The notes under the pieces were generated by a model. It ran no database searches. It was not told the origin of the DNA and saw nothing but the letters and a program-made list of their open reading frames with translations. From a virus, in IMG/VR virus record IMGVR_UViG_3300027852_000031, positions 1 to 64,000 of that record: DNA of 64,000 nt; one strand, given 5' to 3'. Positions 15,487 to 23,131 of this stretch are shown here, in pieces (the first letter of the stretch is position 1; each line of letters opens with the position of its first letter). The position numbers were made by a program, and so were the translations under genes.

Positions 15487-15934
15487 TAGATTATTCGCAA
15501 AGAGAAAAATGTACGATTTTTATCTCGGTGGTCCAATGAGGGGCTATAAAGATTTAAACAAACAGATGTTTGCCATGATGTCTCATTTACTGAGAGAAAA
15601 GGGTTATACTGTCTGGAATCCGGCAGAACACGATAGCTATTTGCTGTCTTCTTTTGGCCAATGTATGACGGAGGATCTGAACGCTGTTGTCAACAAATGT
15701 AGGAAGATCGCCCTATTGCCCGGATGGAGAGATTCGTTAGGGGCTAATATGGAGGCATTTGCGGCATTTGCTTGTGGGAAAGATGCGTTGGAAATTGTTC
15801 ACGACGAAAATAAGACGGATTTTGAATTAATCCAGGTCGTACTGGCAAACTATAAGCTGCCATACAGGGATGGTGAAACTCGTCAGTTTAATCCGCATGA
15901 GTGCGATTTGAATTCATTTACTAAGAGTAGTTAG
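15473..15934 (+). CDS. DUF4406-like protein, nucleoside deoxyribosyltransferase fold
   Basis: 153 residues if started at ATG 15473 (GGAGA 9 bases upstream); starts at 15461 and 15509 are possible. The motif YLGGPMRGYKDLNKQMFAM at the N-terminus and NPAEHD, KCRKIALLPGW, SLGANMEAFAAFACGK later are characteristic of DUF4406 proteins, which share the fold of nucleoside 2-deoxyribosyltransferases. They may act on nucleotides, but activity is unproven. It is the last gene of the rightward operon, 4 bases from a convergent gene. Confidence 0.75.
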   Translation: MGMVSRLFAKRKMYDFYLGGPMRGYKDLNKQMFAMMSHLLREKGYTVWNPAEHDSYLLSSFGQCMTEDLNAVVNKCRKIALLPGWRDSLGANMEAFAAFACGKDALEIVHDENKTDFELIQVVLANYKLPYRDGETRQFNPHECDLNSFTKSS

Positions 15935-15938
15935 ATAG

Positions 15939-16196
15939 TTATTTATCATGTTTCTCGTTGTCAAGAAGTTGATCTCTTTCTCTTCTGGTAGCTTCGAGAT
16001 CGAATAATATATATTTCACACAAATTCTAAGTTGTGTCATTTTATTAGCTAATTTTTTAGAATCTGTCGCTATTTGTTCGTGCCGATTTTTTGTCTCCGT
16101 CACAAGTGGGGTTAGTTTGTCTTGTTGTTCCTTTGGTAAACCAGAGATTTCGTTGATAAGTAGTTGTAGACGATCACCGAATTCTTTATTGTCCAT
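15939..16196 (-). CDS. coiled-coil hypothetical protein
   Basis: 85 residues, highly charged and probably helical throughout (LLINEISGLPKEQQDKLTPL...RRERDQLLDNEKHDK), consistent with a coiled coil. AAGGA lies about 10 bases before the ATG. It is the last gene of the leftward block. Function unknown. Confidence 0.6.
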   Translation of the reverse strand: MDNKEFGDRLQLLINEISGLPKEQQDKLTPLVTETKNRHEQIATDSKKLANKMTQLRICVKYILFDLEATRRERDQLLDNEKHDK

Positions 16197-16198
16197 TA

Positions 16199-16774
16199 TT
16201 AGACATCCTTTCTAGAATCCCATACAACAGTTAATTCATTAGTTTCCACAATGTCGTCAGCGACCACAGTTCTTCTACCTAATCGTTTTTTCCCAGATAT
16301 CAACCCTTTATAGCAATGGTCCACGAGTTCTGTGCAACTAAATCTTAGTGATTCATTAAAATTGAAACTAAAATCGTATGGTCTACCCAACAAAGACACT
16401 GCTGTTGTTACGGCCGTTTTTGCACATTTAGATGGTGGTCTTAGTACGATCATGTGATCGGTTCTCATGAAATCAATTATATCTTCGGTAACTATTCCGT
16501 CGCTAATTGCGTGAATTACCGTATTATGGCCGATATATATACCGGCGTGATTAAACCAGCCGGGCAGAAAGATTCTGTCTAGATAACCTTCAAATCTACG
16601 TATTACAATATCGCCAGGCTTAATTATTGATACAACCTTACGGTAGTGCTTTCCTTTTAAGCTGAACGATCTTCCATTAATAGTAATCCACATAGGGCGT
16701 AGCCATCCATGCCACCTAATGTCTCCTATGAATCGAAATAATGCCTTTTGTATCCTATATCTTAGTTTTGTCAC
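16199..16774 (-). CDS. YiiX/NlpC-P60-like papain-fold protein
   Basis: 191 residues. KPGDIVIRRFEGYLDRIFLP, then FNHAGIYIGHNTVIHAI with the conserved histidine, and later a cysteine in RFSCTELVDHCY, match the permuted papain-like YiiX/DUF830 group of the NlpC/P60 clan. Members hydrolyse amide bonds in peptidoglycan, lipids or peptides. Order of catalytic residues (His before Cys) is the circularly permuted one. No signal peptide is evident, so a cytoplasmic or holin-dependent role is possible. The start is uncertain because the frame overlaps the upstream HNH gene by 20 bases. Confidence 0.7.
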   Translation of the reverse strand: MTKLRYRIQKALFRFIGDIRWHGWLRPMWITINGRSFSLKGKHYRKVVSIIKPGDIVIRRFEGYLDRIFLPGWFNHAGIYIGHNTVIHAISDGIVTEDIIDFMRTDHMIVLRPPSKCAKTAVTTAVSLLGRPYDFSFNFNESLRFSCTELVDHCYKGLISGKKRLGRRTVVADDIVETNELTVVWDSRKDV

Positions 16775-17084
16775 CAGATTTCTCCTTTGGTCTTACTGGG
16801 GTGGTTAGCGATTTCTCAATAGACCATCTATATTTTTGCAGTCTCATATGTAAAACGTTGTATGGAATTTTATATTCTTCAGCCCATACAGATACACACC
16901 GTGTTTTCCCCATGAATGATATTAGTCGATTGCTTCTTTTATTTCTTGCCTGTTCTGTGTGGTTTGCCCATCTACAGTTGCTTGGATGGTAATTGCCGTC
17001 ATTATTGATTCTGTCGATTGAGTGATTGGGTGGGCATTTCCCCATATCTGCCGAATATTTTCCCATTAAGCTTGTTGGTTTCAT
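16755..17084 (-). CDS. truncated HNH endonuclease
   Basis: 109 residues. ADMGKCPPNHSIDRINND followed by GNYHPSNCRWA is the hallmark core of a phage HNH homing endonuclease family, followed by the usual EQARNKRSNR and a C-terminal DNA-binding part. Typical relatives have about 60 extra N-terminal residues before the DMG motif; here the protein starts only a dozen residues before it, overlapping the stop of another HNH gene. It is probably 5'-truncated and may be inactive. Confidence 0.7.
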   Translation of the reverse strand: MKPTSLMGKYSADMGKCPPNHSIDRINNDGNYHPSNCRWANHTEQARNKRSNRLISFMGKTRCVSVWAEEYKIPYNVLHMRLQKYRWSIEKSLTTPVRPKEKSGDKTKI

Positions 17085-17530
17085 TGCTTTATCTGTTTAT
17101 TTATACACCCAGAATAATCAGTACCCAAACCTTCCCATTTATCTACAGAATCATCAGCAGACGCATGGCATCTTTTACATAAATAAAGTATAAAAAATGG
17201 TCTGGAGTGATTTGGGTGATGGGCTTCGACGCTGCGGTCAGAATAACATACCTCGCACTCACCAGGGGGAACTAGATGGCCAGATTTAACTGCTTGTCGT
17301 ACAAGATATCTGGCATGTGTTTTTTCTGGGAATTTTTCTTTGTCGTTGCGTGAATTTTGGGCATTTTGGGTTGTTGGTTTACATCTGCGATTTTCGTTTG
17401 TTAATTTTGACGCACACGATCTAGAACACGTGTGTTTCTGTCCAAGTTTGTTGGTCTGATTGAATCTTTTGCGTGGTTTTTTAAAAACATTACCACACCA
17501 TTCGCATTTAACGTCTACATAAATAGACAC
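17081..17530 (-). CDS. HNH endonuclease with N-terminal zinc ribbon
   Basis: 149 residues. An N-terminal CEWC...CSRSC zinc module is followed by an HNH core: CEVCYSDRSVEAHHPNHSR then LCKRCH, a well-known phage arrangement with two CxxC pairs and the HH. It ends in TGA overlapping the truncated HNH gene. The pair looks like a homing endonuclease inserted into, or next to, an older one. Confidence 0.75.
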   Translation of the reverse strand: MSIYVDVKCEWCGNVFKKPRKRFNQTNKLGQKHTCSRSCASKLTNENRRCKPTTQNAQNSRNDKEKFPEKTHARYLVRQAVKSGHLVPPGECEVCYSDRSVEAHHPNHSRPFFILYLCKRCHASADDSVDKWEGLGTDYSGCINKQIKQ

Positions 17531-17536
17531 GTTATG

Positions 17537-17893
17537 TTACTCCAAATTCATTTTGCCTATAATTTTGAACAATCTTTTTATACATATTATATGATCTCCA
17601 ATGTATGCTTCTACAAAATCTTCTGGGTCCAATGGTAGTTGCGCCTCATAATTATAGTTTATGAATTTTGCTTCTGGTAATATATCTATGATTTTGGCTT
17701 TAATGATTGAGATCTGATCACATGGTTTGGAGTCTATAACTAGGGGTGGTTCTGGCAACTCAACATTGTTGGCTTTAGCATACTTGCTTGCAGCTACATG
17801 CACACGTTCTTGGGCGGCATATACGACTAACAATTGCCATTTATGTATAAGAAAGTGTAACATTTTTTTGGGTTTATTTAGTTTTGTTAGCAT
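17537..17893 (-). CDS. hypothetical protein, 118 aa
   Basis: 118 residues: a basic helical N-terminus (KLNKPKKMLHFLIHKWQ), a helical stretch with AAQERVHVAASKYAKA, then a beta-rich acidic part. Unrecognised. The flanking HNH genes may have inserted between this gene and its original neighbour. Confidence 0.6.
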   Translation of the reverse strand: MLTKLNKPKKMLHFLIHKWQLLVVYAAQERVHVAASKYAKANNVELPEPPLVIDSKPCDQISIIKAKIIDILPEAKFINYNYEAQLPLDPEDFVEAYIGDHIICIKRLFKIIGKMNLE

Positions 17894-17905
17894 AATCTTC
17901 TCAAT

Positions 17906-18160
17906 TTATACTTCTGTTTTCATTTCGTCCACAAGATCAGAAGCTAGACCGCATAGGTCTTGACATCTGTCGCGTACACTTGTTATACTTATACTTCTTC
18001 TGATATGTTTTAATCGCTTGGGTTTGTACAATTTTATCGACATTGACACATACAGTGTTCCATTAAAATATGTACTTTTCATCGTCCACTCTGATGGAGA
18101 ATTAACCCATATATAGTTTTCAAAAACACACATAATAGGTGGTATGGATTTTTTCGACAT
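17906..18160 (-). CDS. hypothetical protein, 84 aa
   Basis: 84 residues from ATG 18160, one base after the Nudix gene stop; a longer form from 18199 would overlap that gene. The middle is beta-rich (STYFNGTLYVSMSIKLYK) and the C-terminus helical and acidic. Unrecognised. Confidence 0.55.
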   Translation of the reverse strand: MSKKSIPPIMCVFENYIWVNSPSEWTMKSTYFNGTLYVSMSIKLYKPKRLKHIRRSISITSVRDRCQDLCGLASDLVDEMKTEV

Positions 18161-18161
18161 T

Positions 18162-18605
18162 TTATCTATGTTGAATCCATTCCGACGCCCATTTGTCACG
18201 ATGGTTGTCGTAGTGTTGCATCATATACGAAAAGAAAAGTAAATTTTTACTTATGAACGGAGATAGAAGGTTTGTTATAGTGTGCATTTCTTGTAGGTTG
18301 AACCATCCTACTCCTATTATATCGCTGCAGGCTGGGTATGGTATGTTTGACCATTTATCGCATAGAAATATATTTATATTGTATTTTTCTACATTGATAT
18401 TATATAGCGAGCGAAATCGTTTTCCTTCTATTCCAACCTTTTCGTTTAGTTTTCTATATGCTGCGAGTACATATGTTGTATCATTTCCATCTACTTTTCC
18501 GCCTGGGAATACCCATGATCCACCAGCAACATCCGAGTAAGATCTTTGAGAAAGAAGGAATCTATCCTTATCTATCAATACTACCCAGACAACCGGAATC
18601 AACAC
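18162..18605 (-). CDS. Nudix-fold protein with degenerate Nudix box
   Basis: 147 residues from GTG 18605, preferred because GGAGG lies 5 bases upstream (a TTG at 18617 is the alternative). The fold signature is clear: VVWVVLIDKDRFLLSQRS, then GSWVFPGGKVDG. However the box that should read REUxEExGU is RKLNEKVGI, so two of the three metal-binding glutamates are lysines, and there is one extra residue before it. The protein may bind but not hydrolyse nucleotides, or use a changed metal site. A promoter lies just upstream at 18644-18653. Confidence 0.7.
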   Translation of the reverse strand: MLIPVVWVVLIDKDRFLLSQRSYSDVAGGSWVFPGGKVDGNDTTYVLAAYRKLNEKVGIEGKRFRSLYNINVEKYNINIFLCDKWSNIPYPACSDIIGVGWFNLQEMHTITNLLSPFISKNLLFFSYMMQHYDNHRDKWASEWIQHR

Positions 18606-18643
18606 AATCTCCTCCAATCAATTGCATAGCGAGACACATAATA

Positions 18644-18653
18644 GTTATACACA
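18644..18653 (-). promoter_or_regulatory. TGTGTATAAC promoter element
   Basis: On the minus strand TGTGTATAAC lies about 39 bases before the Nudix start. It matches exactly the elements at 22394 and 30310. No -35 box is evident. Confidence 0.55.
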
Positions 18654-19226
18654 TTAGCGATTATCACCATCCCCATGCAATGTCCCACGCTGTTTCCGTC
18701 CAGCTAGGTTGTCTATATTCATCTTGCATATTTGTCCAAGTGTGAATCCACATCGAACTGCAATTTCTTCAATACACGAGATAATATTTGACATATGTAT
18801 CGGTATATCTTTGAATCTACACTGTTCTCCAATTCTACCGTCGTAATCATAGCACCATTTTTCCAAAGAATTAGCGACACATATCGCATGGCGATTCATA
18901 TGCAATACTATTCGTGGAAGTATCATTGGTTTGATTTTTTGAGAAATACTAGATCCACGCATGATATACATCATATCAAAATCCAGTCCCGTGTCACAGC
19001 ATATATTCGCTAAATACCAACAACAATCTCCAAGCTCTTTGGCGATGGCGTTTTTGCGATCCTCCGTCATGTCCCAGCCATTATCTCTTATCAGTTTCTT
19101 GACTTTGTCGGCTACTTCTCCACATTCACCAACAATACCGAGTGCCGGATAAATCATTTTACTAGCGGGAATACCCAAATATATGGCCGTACTTCTGGCA
19201 GCTAGTTGATATTCTTTTAAGATCAT
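18654..19226 (-). CDS. MazG-like nucleotide pyrophosphohydrolase
   Basis: 190 residues. The motif ALGIVGECGEVADKVKKLIRD (residues about 28-48) and AIAKELGDCCWYLANIC match the E-x-x-E...E-x-x-D magnesium site of MazG-type all-alpha NTP pyrophosphatases. They hydrolyse (d)NTPs to monophosphates, and phage copies are linked to nucleotide pool control or lowering of alarmone. The C-terminal 90 residues are an extension. The start overlaps the ClpP-like gene stop (ATGA). Confidence 0.8.
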   Translation of the reverse strand: MILKEYQLAARSTAIYLGIPASKMIYPALGIVGECGEVADKVKKLIRDNGWDMTEDRKNAIAKELGDCCWYLANICCDTGLDFDMMYIMRGSSISQKIKPMILPRIVLHMNRHAICVANSLEKWCYDYDGRIGEQCRFKDIPIHMSNIISCIEEIAVRCGFTLGQICKMNIDNLAGRKQRGTLHGDGDNR

Positions 19227-19936
19227 TGATCCTCTCCTGTGTCGTCGTCGTCTGTCTCATGTTTGCCTAATTTCATAGTCGATTGCCATTTGGAGTTTTG
19301 TGTGTCTGTAGCGTAGTATTTAGATGGATCATCCAGTTTTTCTAGAATCCAGTCGGCTAATCCACTATTGACAGCCTCTTCTGCTGTAAATATGCTATCC
19401 TGGGCACAAAGATGTTCGATTTTTTCTAATGTGATTCTGGGTTTTGCCTGTTTCATCCTGCTGTAGTATATTTCATACATTCTAATCCTGAGTTTTTTTG
19501 TATGTTTAGCCCAGGCTTCAACAGATTTGCATGTACCACTTATGGTATCAAACCCATCATGTATCATAAATGTACAATGAGGTGCTACCACGCGAGAATC
19601 ACACGCTTGCACAATGATAGATCCCATACTCATTGCATATCCCCAGCACAAACCATATACGTGTGATGAAGAAGCGCGAATAGCATCGTACATAGCCATT
19701 CCGTGATACCAATCTCCACCAAGATTATTCATGTGTACAATTATCGGTTTATTTGATATTAGATTTAAATGTGTAATAGCCTTAATAAAGAATTCAGACA
19801 TTTGACAGTCTGTGCCAGATTCGCCATCTCCGTTGGTTGTTTCTGGGCTGTGCGAACCAACATAAATTATTCTTTTGGACGGAAGATATGAATAGTCAAA
19901 CCATCTGTCTATGTCTTCTCTCAAATGACTTGTCAT
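19223..19936 (-). CDS. ClpP-like serine protease
   Basis: 237 residues of the ClpP/crotonase-fold S14 family. Catalytic residues are readable: Ser103 in GYAMSMGSI, His126 in TFMIHDG, and Asp180 just before IFTAEEAVNSGLAD. The stretch PIIVHMNNLGGDWYHGMAMYD is the usual oxyanion-hole strand-helix. ClpP forms double heptamers that degrade unfolded proteins with an unfoldase. The N-terminus (about 25 residues longer than E. coli ClpP start) is unusual. In phages such proteins act either as head maturation proteases or as cytoplasmic proteases; its distance from the capsid genes favours the latter. Confidence 0.8.
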   Translation of the reverse strand: MTSHLREDIDRWFDYSYLPSKRIIYVGSHSPETTNGDGESGTDCQMSEFFIKAITHLNLISNKPIIVHMNNLGGDWYHGMAMYDAIRASSSHVYGLCWGYAMSMGSIIVQACDSRVVAPHCTFMIHDGFDTISGTCKSVEAWAKHTKKLRIRMYEIYYSRMKQAKPRITLEKIEHLCAQDSIFTAEEAVNSGLADWILEKLDDPSKYYATDTQNSKWQSTMKLGKHETDDDDTGEDQ

Positions 19937-19960
19937 ACTAGCATTTCTCCAAGTTACAAT

Positions 19961-20254
19961 TTATGCCTCTATTATTTTTGGCAGATCACAATAGTTACAG
20001 TTGTCATTTTGATTATTTTCGCACATTGGACATAGTGTCTTGATTGGTCTATTTAATAGATGGATTTTAATTATAGTTTCTGAACATGAATTACATATCA
20101 ATATTCCGTCGAAAACATGGGTGACATTAGATGCCGAATTTTGTCCACAACATACATCGCATATTACTTTATTAGTATCGTTGTGTCGTGGATTCAGGAC
20201 AAAACAATACGTCGCCATTATGTTTCTGAACCAATTTTTAATTTTTTGTATCAT
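19961..20254 (-). CDS. zinc-ribbon hypothetical protein
   Basis: 97 residues with four CxxC-type pairs: CDVC, CNSC, CPMC and CNYC, enough for two zinc sites. A start at 20218 (MATYCF) is possible because the first 12 residues are basic and less conserved-looking. The role is probably protein or nucleic acid binding; family not recognised. Confidence 0.6.
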   Translation of the reverse strand: MIQKIKNWFRNIMATYCFVLNPRHNDTNKVICDVCCGQNSASNVTHVFDGILICNSCSETIIKIHLLNRPIKTLCPMCENNQNDNCNYCDLPKIIEA

Positions 20255-20258
20255 AATG

Positions 20259-20510
20259 TTATTTTGTTGTATATGTTATATTCGATGACCAGCTGGGGTG
20301 TTCTATTACGATGTTTATTCTACACCCGCACTGTTCTATCAACTCATTTGCGCATCCAATAAGTTTTCCGGCCACAATTAATTTATTTGAAGTATTACTT
20401 GCCAAATTAGCATTCAATGTAGCTGCTTGTGCGACAGTTTCTATTAGATCTGATATATCTGCAGCATTCATGTTAACTATACTTGAGAATGTCTTTTGTT
20501 CAATCGCCAT
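20259..20510 (-). CDS. hypothetical helical protein
   Basis: 83 residues from ATG 20510 (GGGAG 8-9 bases upstream); longer starts overlap the upstream gene. It is alanine/leucine-rich and helical (ADISDLIETVAQAATLNANL). Unrecognised. Confidence 0.5.
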   Translation of the reverse strand: MAIEQKTFSSIVNMNAADISDLIETVAQAATLNANLASNTSNKLIVAGKLIGCANELIEQCGCRINIVIEHPSWSSNITYTTK

Positions 20511-21291
20511 TGTTTTTGCTCCCATCTGGCGTGCTATTTTTATCAAACTGTTCTTTAATGTCATTCATTTGGTCTTTAAGTTTTTGTAGTTCGTCGGATA
20601 TTTGGGTAGGCGTATAGCCAAAAAATGTCAATTCCCAGAATATACTAGTTGCTAGACACCAAAGTGTTGGTTGTATGTTTAGTTCGAATCCAGTTGGTTT
20701 AAAATCTCTGTCTGACTCGACATGGGGTGGGTAAAAATTTACTTTAGTTGATACGCGAATTGGTAGGTGTCCTAGATTATTCACTGATGTTAGCCCTACA
20801 CCGTAGGATGTTTTTGTATCACAATCATCTCCGCATTCATGGAAATCTAAGTTTCGGCTTGGGCACCCAGGTCCAATACCGACAACATCCATCAAGCCAG
20901 ACATATACGCACGTTTGGGGTCGTCCCATCGGTTGACATTCTGGTCTATTAATGAAGACAAACCTTTGATTTCTCCCTGGTCAGTTGGTTTGCCAGTTTT
21001 TTTTGTAGTTATAATATCGTATCCTGGGAACCATGATAATTGTAGGTATTTGATATTTTCGCTACGATCGTCATCGCTATCTAGATTTATTTGCTGCCAG
21101 AAGTCGTCGAAGCTAGACATGCCCATGGTCGCGGCAATTCCAGGCATATTTTGTTCTGCGTTGTGTATCATCAAAAAAAGGTCATATAAAGTAAAATTGT
21201 CACTAATTAAATCGACATTGAACTGCAAATCAAATGGTGAGAATTCTTTTGATGCATATTCTTTTGTGAGACATATTTGGTTATTACTCAT
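20500..21291 (-). CDS. hypothetical protein, 263 aa
   Basis: 263 residues, no recognised family. The N-terminal part is acidic (LDSDDDRSENIKYLQLSWFPG), the middle has a cysteine/histidine cluster (GPGCPSRNLDFHECGDDCD) that could bind metal, and the C-terminus is a coiled-coil-like stretch (SDELQKLKDQMNDIKEQF). It overlaps both neighbours (8-11 bases), so it belongs to the methyltransferase transcript. Confidence 0.6.
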   Translation of the reverse strand: MSNNQICLTKEYASKEFSPFDLQFNVDLISDNFTLYDLFLMIHNAEQNMPGIAATMGMSSFDDFWQQINLDSDDDRSENIKYLQLSWFPGYDIITTKKTGKPTDQGEIKGLSSLIDQNVNRWDDPKRAYMSGLMDVVGIGPGCPSRNLDFHECGDDCDTKTSYGVGLTSVNNLGHLPIRVSTKVNFYPPHVESDRDFKPTGFELNIQPTLWCLATSIFWELTFFGYTPTQISDELQKLKDQMNDIKEQFDKNSTPDGSKNNGD

Positions 21292-21997
21292 AACGCACTC
21301 CTATGTGGTTCGCTGTGGCATTTATGGTTTGTTCGCTTGATTCTATACCAACACACCCTACATTAAGCCTACTACTAACTATAGCAGATGTGCCACTGCC
21401 AATAAATGGGTCTAAAACTCGCCCACCAGGACGGCAATGGCCCTTTATGATACGTTCCACTAACAACTCCGGGAATTGGGTTGGTGACCATATTCTTCGT
21501 TCTTTGAATGTACCACAAATACGTGAGAACTCGAAAACATTAGCTGGTATTTTACCCCCTGTTGCGGCTCTTTTGTCTTTGTATTTAGTTTGTCTGGCGC
21601 TGGGTACTTTTATCTTCTCTGGGTTTATATAGTTAGAATTCAACCAATATATGGGCCTATAACATAATGCGTATTTGCCACGCCTGGTCTGGTCTTGACC
21701 GAAAGTATAATGCCATTGCAGTCTTTGTATTAGCGGTATATTAAAATCATGTATTATGTTTTCTACTATATGCGTCCATTTTTCGTTGAAAGTAAAAAAT
21801 ATTGGACCGCTGGTCAGTTCCGACATACGATGCAACCAAATGGTCATCATGTTTTTATATTCAGATTCTGTAAATTTATCAACAAATCCACTATATTTTA
21901 ATCCGATATTGTCGGGTGGATCTCCGATAATCAGATCAATTTCTCCTATTGCTGACGCTGGTATTGCTTCGAATTGTCCGTGGATTAATTTTATCAT
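21284..21997 (-). CDS. beta-class DNA methyltransferase (N4/N6)
   Basis: 237 residues. Motif IV appears first as GDPPDNIGLKYSGF (residues about 27-40) and motif I last as LDPFIGSGTSAIVSSRL plus GIESSE, the beta-class order of amino-methyltransferases that make N6-methyladenine or N4-methylcytosine. Motif IV reads DPPD rather than DPPY/F; the fourth residue normally stacks on the flipped base, so specificity or activity may be unusual. No restriction enzyme is adjacent, so a role in protecting phage DNA or regulation is likely. It ends in TGA or TAA near the next gene start. Confidence 0.8.
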   Translation of the reverse strand: MIKLIHGQFEAIPASAIGEIDLIIGDPPDNIGLKYSGFVDKFTESEYKNMMTIWLHRMSELTSGPIFFTFNEKWTHIVENIIHDFNIPLIQRLQWHYTFGQDQTRRGKYALCYRPIYWLNSNYINPEKIKVPSARQTKYKDKRAATGGKIPANVFEFSRICGTFKERRIWSPTQFPELLVERIIKGHCRPGGRVLDPFIGSGTSAIVSSRLNVGCVGIESSEQTINATANHIGVRYE

Positions 21998-22281
21998 TCG
22001 TCTAGTTCTACCCGCCTTTTGGTTGAATATGATTTAGTTGTTGGCGGTGAATTTCCCAGTGGATTTTGTATCCGTTTTTTGAGTACGTCATATGCTGTTT
22101 CGTTGACAGCATTCGTATTTTCGTCCTTTTCTGGGACGCCATGTTGTTTAAAAAATTTGATGGCTAATTCCGCTTGTTCTTTGGTCTTGTAATCCCCAAG
22201 TTTTTCGCCATTTATATCGTCTATTACCGCATATTGATAGATGTACGGCAGTGTGTTCCTTCTTATTGTGAACATTGACAT
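21994..22281 (-). CDS. hypothetical protein, possibly leaderless
   Basis: 95 residues starting MSMFTIRRNTLPYIYQYAV, with a stretch (DDINGEKLGDYKTKEQAELAI) of the type seen in small phage proteins that bind DNA or are virion-associated. There is no Shine-Dalgarno; a TATAAT lies only 5 bases upstream of the ATG, so the transcript probably begins at or next to the start codon. It is the first gene of the leftward block. Confidence 0.55.
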   Translation of the reverse strand: MSMFTIRRNTLPYIYQYAVIDDINGEKLGDYKTKEQAELAIKFFKQHGVPEKDENTNAVNETAYDVLKKRIQNPLGNSPPTTKSYSTKRRVELDE

Positions 22282-22286
22282 ACCAA

Positions 22287-22292
22287 ATTATA
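22287..22292 (-). promoter_or_regulatory. leftward promoter -10 (TATAAT)
   Basis: TATAAT on the minus strand at 22292-22287, ending 5 bases before the ATG at 22281. Transcription would begin about at the start codon, implying a leaderless mRNA for the methyltransferase operon. Confidence 0.5.
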
Positions 22293-22393
22293 CTCGATAG
22301 TTGTAAATTTGTTCGTTTAAAAATAATAAAATATGGAACACATAGCCTGAAATCTGCTCTCTATATATATGGATGGCGATTTTATCGGACCAA

Positions 22394-22403
22394 TGTGTAT
22401 AAC
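22394..22403 (+). promoter_or_regulatory. TGTGTATAAC promoter element
   Basis: Exact TGTGTATAAC about 17 bases before the first gene of the rightward block (22420). It is divergent from the leftward promoter at 22287-22292. A reversed TTATCGGAC lies just upstream (22382-22390). Confidence 0.6.
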
Positions 22404-22419
22404 GAGATGGGTGATAAAA

Positions 22420-22596
22420 ATGAATGATAAGAAAACCAGGTTGAATTGTAGGCTCATAACTCGTGGTACTAAAAATGTTGAAAATCAAGTAGAAGATGAT
22501 TTATCGACCCAAGACCCAGACGAAAGTGATGGTAAGCGGTTGATAGAGGATGAGCTTAACACATCTGAAGCAAAGGAAAAAGAGAATGGCTGCTAG
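22420..22596 (+). CDS. small acidic hypothetical protein
   Basis: 58 residues from ATG 22420 (GAGATGGG about 9 bases upstream). Basic N-terminus, then a long acidic, serine/aspartate-rich tail, probably disordered. Its end overlaps the sigma-like gene by 11 bases, so the two are co-translated; it could be a sigma partner, but this is inference only. Confidence 0.5.
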   Translation: MNDKKTRLNCRLITRGTKNVENQVEDDLSTQDPDESDGKRLIEDELNTSEAKEKENGC

Positions 22597-23131
22597 TAAA
22601 GAGATACTTCAACAGGCTTATCCGATAATTGATCGTTTGGCTAAAATTCGTTGCGCAAACGGCGCTTTCGCTTATTATGAAAGCGATGATATATATCAAG
22701 AGGTATGGCGGATGTGTCTAGAAGCTATTGAAAGATATGATCCAAAAATAGGACCAATTGAGAATTACTTAGTAAGACATGTTGGGAATAGAACCAAGAA
22801 TTTGAAACGAGATAAATATTTTCGTCCAGGACTTGATACCGCTACTTCTGGTCTTGCTAGAACAAGAATGAATTTGGTTAATGCGTTACCACTGGATTAT
22901 GGTGATATGTCTGGTAATGGACGATTAGTAGCGGCTGGTCATCCGAGTATCGATCCTTGCGACAAGATGGTTTGTGACGAGATGTTAAAATTAATTTATT
23001 CTGAATTACCAGACGATATGGTGGGTCTATTTGAAGATCTTTTAGGAAATAATAAAATTCGCAGATCATCAATTGGTGAATTAAGAGAAAAAATAGCAGA
23101 AATTTTAGTTGAGACTGATATCGATGTCTAA
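22586..23131 (+). CDS. sigma-like factor (gp55-like)
   Basis: 181 residues from ATG 22586 (AAGGAAAAAGAG upstream). The stretch SDDIYQEVWRMCLEAIERYD (residues about 35-54), followed by IENYLVRHVGNRTKNLKRD, matches sigma-70 region 2, which binds RNA polymerase and the -10 element. A clear region 4 helix-turn-helix is not visible at the C-terminus. Size and lack of region 4 parallel T4 gp55 (185 residues), which recognises late promoters that have a -10-like box only. It lies at the head of the structural block and its own promoter has the recurrent element. Confidence 0.7.
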   Translation: MAASKEILQQAYPIIDRLAKIRCANGAFAYYESDDIYQEVWRMCLEAIERYDPKIGPIENYLVRHVGNRTKNLKRDKYFRPGLDTATSGLARTRMNLVNALPLDYGDMSGNGRLVAAGHPSIDPCDKMVCDEMLKLIYSELPDDMVGLFEDLLGNNKIRRSSIGELREKIAEILVETDIDV

